Assembly (NCBI RefSeq): GCF_905475395.1
Contig: NC_058340.1
Location: 69,852,181-69,916,180 of the forward strand
Reading direction: 5' to 3'
Length of the DNA stretch: 64,000 nucleotides
From: Chrysoperla carnea
Lineage: Eukaryota > Arthropoda > Insecta > Neuroptera > Chrysopidae
Below are positions 57,810-64,000 of this stretch, in pieces. A program made the translations under genes and the position numbers. The stretch's first letter is position 1; every line of letters begins with the position of its first letter. The notes under the pieces were generated by a model. It ran no database searches. It was not told where the DNA came from and saw only the letters and a list, made by a program, of their open reading frames with translations.

Positions 57810-58298
57810 ATGTTGTTTCTAAGAAATAGTTTGCTTCAAACCACAAGAGTTTTAATGATAGCAACAAATAATTACTCAAAACCAGCAAGTAAGTTTGTAA
57901 ATTTTGTTTTAGAAAAAAAAGTGAGGTTATATAAACATGCGATTTTCATTTGTTTCCTAAAATATCGAATATTTTTGTTTTTAGTTGCATCTATGGGTGC
58001 AAAAGGAAAGAAAAAATTAGGAAAATTAGGTCCTATGGTAGAAAAGAAAGTATTGCCAGTGGAAACTGATCCTAATAAGCTTGTAAATTTTGTATGTGGG
58101 AGTAACATTTTTAAAGAGGGTAAAGATATTGAATTAAAGCCTGATAGTGAATATCCTGAATGGTTGTGGAAATTGAATATTGGCAAACCATTAACATTAG
58201 ATGAATTAGACCCAGAAACTAAACAGTATTGGAGAAAACTTCGAAAAATGGGTCTTAAACGTAATAATCAATTAGCCAAAGTGAAAAAATTAAGATAG
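57810..58298 (+). CDS. mRpL54: Mitochondrial ribosomal protein L54
   Basis: Two exons, 57810-57888 and 57985-58298, encode 130 residues. The intron is short (96 bp) with GTAAG and TTTAG borders; reading through it also stays open, but the spliced form removes a segment rich in Phe and Lys that the family lacks. The N-terminus (MLFLRNSLLQTTRVLM) looks like a mitochondrial presequence. The core SNIFKEGKDIELKPDSEYPE, WLWKLNIGKP and LDELDPETKQYWRKLRKMGL matches mL54 proteins of the mitochondrial large ribosomal subunit. The end is Lys-rich (LAKVKKLR). It is divergent from LRRC49, as is common for housekeeping genes with a shared promoter. Confidence 0.95.
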   Translation: MLFLRNSLLQTTRVLMIATNNYSKPASKFVNFVLEKKVRLYKHAIFICFLKYRIFLFLVASMGAKGKKKLGKLGPMVEKKVLPVETDPNKLVNFVCGSNIFKEGKDIELKPDSEYPEWLWKLNIGKPLTLDELDPETKQYWRKLRKMGLKRNNQLAKVKKLR

Positions 58299-58912
58299 TT
58301 TTATTTAATGTTTGTTTGTTTTTTTAAATATATTTAGTTACATAAATTTTACTTGTAATTGTCTTTATAATCCCACGAATGTAACTTTTTGATTTGATTT
58401 TTAAAATTCCAAGTCTAATGATGATTTCAAGTTTTTTTTTACACCCAATTTAACGATTGGATTAATATTGCAGCTAGAATATCCCAGAATTTTTCCGAAA
58501 TAACTGCTTTTTCTCATAATATTTTAGGCGATTATTTCTCAAAGCTAGTAGCCCAATCGGTAAATGAACACGATATTTGTATGATTCACCAAATTCAGAA
58601 AAGCACAACAAAATTAGTCATCTGATTTTTGGTTTTTAAGTCCTGGATAACAATAAATGGTTTCAGAGAGGGCTTTTGAGACGTTTAGAGTCATCTTTGG
58701 AAAATCAAGGCGAAGAATGTCCCTAATTTCAACTCGCTGTAACTAAGTCAATTCTGAATTTACATAAAAACTTTCTTATTCAAACATTTTTTTAAATTTA
58801 TAATCTTTTCAAATATGTAAAAAGTTAATAGGAGTGCCATTTAAAACGGCAAGATTTATCTCGTTCGCGAGTATCGCAAGGGATACAAACTTGACATTTT
58901 CAGAAAATACGT
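58299..58912. other. mRpL54 3' flank, no supported gene
   Basis: AT-rich. No canonical AATAAA within the first 100 bases past the stop was seen. Nothing else is recognised before the repeat element. Confidence 0.5.
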
Positions 58913-59485
58913 AATAGGGAATATTCATGTTTTTTTTATATTTTTAATTCATTGTTTACACCGTTATAACAAAGTAAAAAATATAAATACTGCTTAAAAA
59001 TGATATATTTAAGTGTAAAAAAATATTTAAAATACATCATAATTTTGATATATTTAAACGTAGTTTTTTTGGCGCTCTCTGTTGATGACGTATAAGTACG
59101 TGATCTGTCAATTGGTGACAGTTCAATGTATAATTTACACTTAAAAAAATGAATTTACACTCATTATTATTAAATTTTCTAATAAAAAGCCGTAGAATAG
59201 TATAATTTAATGAAATACCATATAAAATGTAAGTAATTAATATTATACAGTATGTCAACAAATTTGACAAGCTCGTACTTTGATGTCACGTCCGTATAAA
59301 AATTTGAATTTCCGTTTTAGAAATTTTTAAATGCCCTCCACTGAATTTGTACTTTTATTAATTAATTTTAAGTAATTAAAAAGATATTAATTACTAAAAT
59401 AATGGTTTAGTTGAAATGTTCAGTCATTAAAGTTACGGAAGAAAAGTATTTGAACCAAATTTAAATTTCATGAATATTCCCTATT
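58913..59485. mobile_element. Terminal-inverted-repeat element, family 1, copy 3 (best preserved ends)
   Basis: 573 bp with 17-bp ends AATAGGGAATATTCATG in perfect inversion. It matches copies 1 and 2 throughout. It contains GCCGTAGAATAG uninterrupted, the exact site where copy 2 took a mariner insertion. It lies between mRpL54 and AATF. Confidence 0.92.
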
Positions 59486-59707
59486 CGATACTTTCATGCC
59501 GCACAGCAAAGCAGCATTTCATACGAAGTTAAACAACATTAGTGTTACCAAAAATTTTGAACACACTGTAAAGTATAATGGAATAACCGGGCGTTAGGGT
59601 GGAGAAAAAAAAAAGTAATTTTTATTTAAAAAATATTTATTTAAATATAAATTTTTACAGTTGTTTTTTTTTTTTTTTTAAATGTACAAATAAGACGCCA
59701 CCCCTCC

Positions 59708-61141
59708 TTATTTCGGTAAATTTTTTCCAAATAATGAATTATACAATTCAGTTTTAGCATGATCTGTCCATTTATTCTCATCCATTGGTGCCAGAAAATT
59801 CACTAATTTCGTATGTACCGTATAACGTATTTTTCGACCTTTTGTCGCTTTTGTATCAACATTCCGTTTCATTTTACTACGCATACTTTGTAACTGAATC
59901 CATTGTTGACTTAATTTAATCGGATCTGTAATATTTGTTGATTTATATTCGATTAATTCACGTAATAATTGATGATAAAAATCATCATCATCGTAAATTT
60001 CCGCATTATATTCTTCGTAAGTTCGTTTTCTCGATGTAGTCTCATCATTTTCATCATCAGATCCCGTTGATTTAACAGATTTAAGTCCTACAATATTGTA
60101 ATTGGAACGTTTTAATTGAGTTTTACGAATATATTTTTCACGATCTTTTAAAATATATTCGATTTGATTAATCACTGAATTTGTATTGATTAAATTTTTC
60201 GATACGGAAATTCGTGTTTTTTCATTCCATTTTCTAATCACGTTATTTCGATAATTTCTATAAGTGTTATGTCGTTTCGATATTGTCTGTTCATAATCGG
60301 GTAATGTTTTAACTTTCTTTGTAATTGGTTCACCAGTTTCTTCTTCATTTTCCGAAACAATTTTTTCTTCATCTTCATCATCGCTAGGAATTTCCTCGTC
60401 ACTTTCTTCAACTGTTTTCTGGTCAAGATTTTTAGTTTCGGGGTATTTTTTTAGTAACGTATCTTGTAAATTTAATAAACCGTCTAAAACTTTAGCTACA
60501 TTTGATTGGGTTTCTTTAGCAAGCTTTTCGAATTCTTCGCCTGATTTTTCTTTGATTTTCGTGTAGGTATCGGTTTGAGGTAATCGATTTGCTGTTATTA
60601 AACATTTTTGTAATTTAATACGAACTTCAAGTAAATTTTCCCATAAACGTAATTGATTTTTCACACATTGTCCTTTTTGTACCTGGCTATTAATATTTTC
60701 TTCTCGCATGTGTTTAAAATTCGAATTTTCCTCACGACTTTCATCATTCTCTTCTCCAAAATCTTCACCTTCGTCTGATTCATCTTCATCGTCGACACTT
60801 GAATCTTCTTCATTTTCGATATTCGAATTATCTTCCTCAGAAACTTCGCTATCATCACTTTGTTCATCTGGGATATTTTCATCACTATCTTCGAAATCTT
60901 TACGAGATCGTCGTTTTCCCGCATACCGTGTATCGATGTTTTCTAATAATTCTAAATTTTGTTTTGTAATTTTACTTGGTTTAAAATCTCCGATTTGATC
61001 TTCGTCTTCAATATCTTCATTGGATACAACTTTTGCTCTAGTATCTTCATAGATATCATCTTCGGGATCTATTACACCTGGTGCTGTATTTAACACATTC
61101 GAAATTTTATCGGAAAGTGTTTGTGTTTTCTTTCGAATCAT
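59708..61141 (-). CDS. AATF: AATF/Bfr2 ribosome-biogenesis factor
   Basis: A single open exon encodes 477 residues from the ATG at 61141-61139, in a good context (TATAAAATGATT). The frame is open for five more codons upstream but only from a TTG. It starts MIRKKTQTLSDKISNVLN, then DPEDDIYEDTRAKV, the conserved N-terminal motif of AATF. Residues about 90-150 are very acidic (EDSDENIPDEQSDDSE and similar). The central AATF/Che-1 domain has QLRLWENLLEVRIKLQKCL. The C-terminal TRAUB domain has ATKGRKIRYTVHTKLVNF and TELYNSLFGKNL. Yeast Bfr2 and human AATF act in the nucleolus in early small-subunit processing. No intron is seen, and the length fits the family (about 480-560). Confidence 0.95.
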   Translation of the reverse strand: MIRKKTQTLSDKISNVLNTAPGVIDPEDDIYEDTRAKVVSNEDIEDEDQIGDFKPSKITKQNLELLENIDTRYAGKRRSRKDFEDSDENIPDEQSDDSEVSEEDNSNIENEEDSSVDDEDESDEGEDFGEENDESREENSNFKHMREENINSQVQKGQCVKNQLRLWENLLEVRIKLQKCLITANRLPQTDTYTKIKEKSGEEFEKLAKETQSNVAKVLDGLLNLQDTLLKKYPETKNLDQKTVEESDEEIPSDDEDEEKIVSENEEETGEPITKKVKTLPDYEQTISKRHNTYRNYRNNVIRKWNEKTRISVSKNLINTNSVINQIEYILKDREKYIRKTQLKRSNYNIVGLKSVKSTGSDDENDETTSRKRTYEEYNAEIYDDDDFYHQLLRELIEYKSTNITDPIKLSQQWIQLQSMRSKMKRNVDTKATKGRKIRYTVHTKLVNFLAPMDENKWTDHAKTELYNSLFGKNLPK

Positions 61142-61374
61142 TTTATAGAAAAACAAAGAGAAATTTTATTATGACATGAAAATGTTTGGTTAGTTTGCTG
61201 TCATATTAATTTGTCAAACACGTGTTTTTTTCGTAAAATATTTCGATATGTTCGATATTTATCATATAGATGGCAATACATATTCTACAAAAATAGGGTA
61301 TTATCGTTAGTCAAATATAAATCATGAAATTTGAAAAAAGTTAAAATTTATGTAAAAATATACTTAAATATTCT

Positions 61375-61551
61375 GATTTCGAGTCATAAAAGCACATTTT
61401 TCTTTTATAATATTAAAATTAAAAATCGTAATTTTTAATCTGTATATCACGTGACCTAAAACGCGGGCAAGCCTTGCGATGATGTCATATCGGTATGAAC
61501 CATAGACCATCAGTTACTTCAGTGTGGACAGCTGGGTATAATATATACATA
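61375..61551. repeat. Dispersed repeat family G, copy 2
   Basis: Same-orientation match to 33527-33702, with GTGACCTAAAACGCGGG, ATGTCATATCGGTATGA and CCATAGACCATCAGTTAC. It abuts the foldback element on its right. Confidence 0.85.
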
Positions 61552-61555
61552 GATA

Positions 61556-63311
61556 ATAAATATTGGTAAAAGTTCAGTTTTAGCACTTTTTCTTATAAAA
61601 CATCCTAGAACATCAGGAAAAAAACCATTTTCAAGCATTTTTTACGTAGATTACGAATCCGTATGCGACGATACCGAAAAACTTACAGTTTTTCTTTAAT
61701 TCAGGAAAATATACTCAATTTTCTTGGTTAATATTTTCAAGCCTAAAAATGAATAACTGTATTCATAAATTAATTAAAAATAGGTCGTTATTTACTTTAT
61801 TTATTATTAAATATGTTAAATTTATACAAAAATTATAAAAATATATTTAATAAAATAATATTTTTAAATATTTAAGTATTGAGTTTCAAAATGAATATGG
61901 CGTCAACATGTGACATTTATCTTGTTTGTGTAAACATGCAAAAATAGGGTTGACGACAAAATTAATGGATAGTATGAAAGCCTAAAAACAACTATTAACC
62001 TACGATACTCATGCTAACTCGATACCGTTAAAAGTATGATTGACATCAAATCAAAGAGTGAACGCAAGGGCCAAAAACCCGCAGACCCGTCCTAACTCGA
62101 TCCCATTAAAGGCATGGCCAACCTGTTGATCACAGGGTGAATTCAATCACAGAGTGAACGCAAGGGCCAAAAACCCGCAGACCCGTCCTAAATCGACCCC
62201 ATTAAAGGCATGGCCAACCTGTTGATCACAGGGTGAATTCAATCACAGAGTGAACGCAAGGGCCAAAAACCCGCAGACCCGTTATAACTCGACCCCATTA
62301 AAGGCATGGCCAACCTGTTGATCACAGGGTGAATTCAATCACAGAATGAACGCAAGGGCCAAAAAACCCGCAGACCCGTCCTAACTCGACCCCATTAAAG
62401 GCATGGCCAACCTGTTGATCACAGGGTGAATTCAATCACAGAGTGAACGCAAGGGCCAAAAACCCGCAGACCCGTTATAACTCGACCCCATTAAAGGCAT
62501 GGCCAACCTGTTGATCACAGGGTGAATTCAATCACAGAGTGAACGCAAGGGCCAAAAAACCCGCTCGCAAGATTTTTGGCCTTTGCGTTCACCATATGAT
62601 TGAATTCACCCTGCGATCTACGGGTTGGCCATGCCTTTAATGGGGTCGAGTAAGGACGGGTCTGCGGGTTTTTGGCCCTTGCGTTCATTCTGTGATTGAA
62701 TTCACCCTGCGATCTACGGGTTGGCCATGCCTTTAATGGGGTCGAGTTAGGACGGGTCTGCGAGTTTTTGGCCCTTGCGTTCACTCTGTGATTTGATGTC
62801 AATCGTACTTTTAACGGGATCGAGTTAGCATGAGTATCGTAGATTAATAGTTGTTTTTATGCTTTCATACTATCCATCAATTGTGTCGTCAACCTTATTT
62901 TATAAATGCATACATACACAAACAAGGTAGATGTCACTTGTTGACGCCATATTTGTTTTGATACCTACTCAATACTTAAATATTTAAAAAAATTATTTTA
63001 TTGAATATATTTTTATAATTTTTGTATAATTTTAACATATTTAATAATAAATAAGGTAAATAAAATATCATAAAAACATGTTTAATTAACTTAACACATA
63101 TATTCCATTTTAGGCTTATAATATAACTTGTATTAACCAAGAAAATTCATATTTTCAAAAAGCATATTTTCCTGAATTAAAGAATTTTTCGGTATCGTCG
63201 CATATAGATTCGTAATCTACGTAAAAAATGCTTGAAAATGGTTTTTTTCCTGATGTTCTAGGATGTTTTATAAGAAAAAGTGCTAAAACTGAACTATTAC
63301 CTAAATATTTA
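61556..63311. mobile_element. Foldback-like element with long inverted arms
   Basis: The left part (61556 to about 62055) and right part (about 62800-63311) are reverse complements over roughly 480-500 bp, with a few indels. Shared landmarks are AAAAAGTGCTAAAACTGAAC at the outer ends, ACGTAGATTACGAATC, GGCGTCAACATGTGACAT-like and ACGATACTCATGCTAACTCG. The arms flow into 96-bp tandem repeats that run in one direction from the left and in the other from the right. No transposase frame is present. This is the layout of foldback elements or of MITEs with internal tandem repeats. Confidence 0.88.
62056..62800. repeat. 96-bp tandem repeats in opposed orientation
   Basis: The unit contains GTGAACGCAAGGGCCAAAAA, CCCGCAGACCCGTCCTAACT, CCATTAAAGGCATGGCC and TGATCACAGGGTGAATTC. 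It starts at about 62061, 62157, 62253, 62349, 62446 and 62542 in direct order, then switches at about 62570 and appears inverted at about 62576, 62671 and 62767. It is much richer in G and C than the flanks. A 95-codon minus-strand frame across the inverted units is simply the repeat being open in one frame. Confidence 0.93.
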
Positions 63312-64000
63312 TATATATTATAATCAGATGTCTATGAATATATCTGTCAAACTTATTTGTGTTATTTCGTGTAATGATACCGATATTACGTCATCAAATT
63401 GGATGTCCGCGTTTTTGACAGTTTAAAAAAGGTTTAAAATTTAATTTAATGTGTATTTTTCTGAAATAAATTTTTGGTGGCTTTTTATTAGCAAAATCAA
63501 CATTTAAAGTACTTTTTCAAAAATTGTGGAATACCCTATTCATTTGGCAGAAGAATAGTTTACGCGAGATCAACTCTCTTTTATACATATTAGTTTCTCG
63601 CTACTTTTGGACATCCCATTGGCTCCATTTAATTCTGAAATACGGGAAATGTAGCATGTACGGTTGTTTACTAGGCAGATTGATCACCAATTCATATTTT
63701 TAACACTTTTGTTTAAAACAATTTCATGGTGTTGGTAAAAGACAATAAACCCATTGCAGTAAAAAGTATCTAACAGTAATCAACATTAAATGAGGGGAAA
63801 ATATGGCTTTAGTGATGGGCTCTGCTACTCACGACTTTTTTACCATTCATTAAACACTTTTTGGTCTTTCTGTAACTCTTCTGTACAATAAGCTCATTAA
63901 ATTTGGATTGATCGAACCTAATCACTCTGTACACAGATAAAAAATATAATCTTTAAAATTTTGTTATTAAAGAAAGTGCCTCTTTTTTTATGAATAATTA
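63312..64000. other. Right edge, no supported gene
   Basis: AT-rich. No exon, RNA gene or known repeat was recognised up to the end of the window. Confidence 0.5.

Noticed and set aside
57889-57984. Read-through of the mRpL54 intron as coding
   Set aside because: The intron is open in frame, but it has good splice borders and encodes a segment that mL54 proteins lack. Intron retention cannot be excluded from sequence alone.
60708-60998. 96-codon serine-rich plus-strand frame
   Set aside because: It is the antisense shadow of the acidic region of AATF.
62515-62802. 95-codon repetitive frame that could be taken for a repeat protein
   Set aside because: The 96-bp unit is a multiple of three and happens to be open in one frame. 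The direct units on the other side do not support a longer protein.

Overview
This window is AT-rich animal DNA, most likely from an insect. The evidence is spliced genes with GT-AG introns, clip-domain and modular serine proteases of the kind used in arthropod immunity, a nuclear receptor of the NR2E class, mellifera-type mariner ends, and LINE tails ending in CCTAA-like repeats. I cannot fix the order from sequence alone.

Layout. 0-7 kb: the start of an unidentified gene running off the left edge, a broken SWIM zinc-finger relic, a terminal-inverted-repeat element, and a complete-looking NR2E-class nuclear receptor on the minus strand. 7-24 kb: no protein gene that I can support. This stretch holds most of a tRNA-His(GUG) cluster (single copies and 177-bp tandem arrays, minus strand to the left of about 19.6 kb and plus strand to the right) plus many interspersed and tandem repeats. 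24.3-27.0 kb: a clip-domain serine protease (minus) with two tRNA-His genes inside an intron. 27-41 kb: repeat-dominated, with 316-bp tandem repeats, inverted repeat pairs, and a nested insertion in which a near-perfect mariner palindrome sits inside an inverted-repeat element. 41.0-42.5 kb: a TMEM86-type lysoplasmalogenase (plus). 45.6-48.3 kb: a modular serine protease of the ModSP/HP14 type (minus). 51-57.4 kb: LRRC49 (minus), head to head with mitochondrial ribosomal protein L54 (plus, 57.8-58.3 kb). 59.7-61.1 kb: AATF/Bfr2 (minus). 61.5-63.3 kb: a large foldback-like element with 96-bp internal tandem repeats.

The genes do not form an operon or one pathway. Two are linked by function: ModSP is the known initiator type of Toll and melanisation protease cascades, and clip-domain proteases act downstream in such cascades, but their proximity may be chance. 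LRRC49 and mRpL54 very likely share a promoter region of about 360 bp.

The most unusual observations are: (1) the amplified tRNA-His units, whose conserved leader and trailer can pair with each other and whose trailer hairpin keeps its stem while its loop varies; (2) the 519-bp mariner palindrome (240-bp arms, 2 mismatches) inserted at a TA inside another element whose uninterrupted copies lie nearby; (3) the foldback element; (4) a clip protease with an intact catalytic triad but no recognisable Arg-Ile-Val-Gly-Gly activation site; and (5) a 316-bp tandem repeat that carries a perfect TGACGTCA palindrome in nearly every unit.
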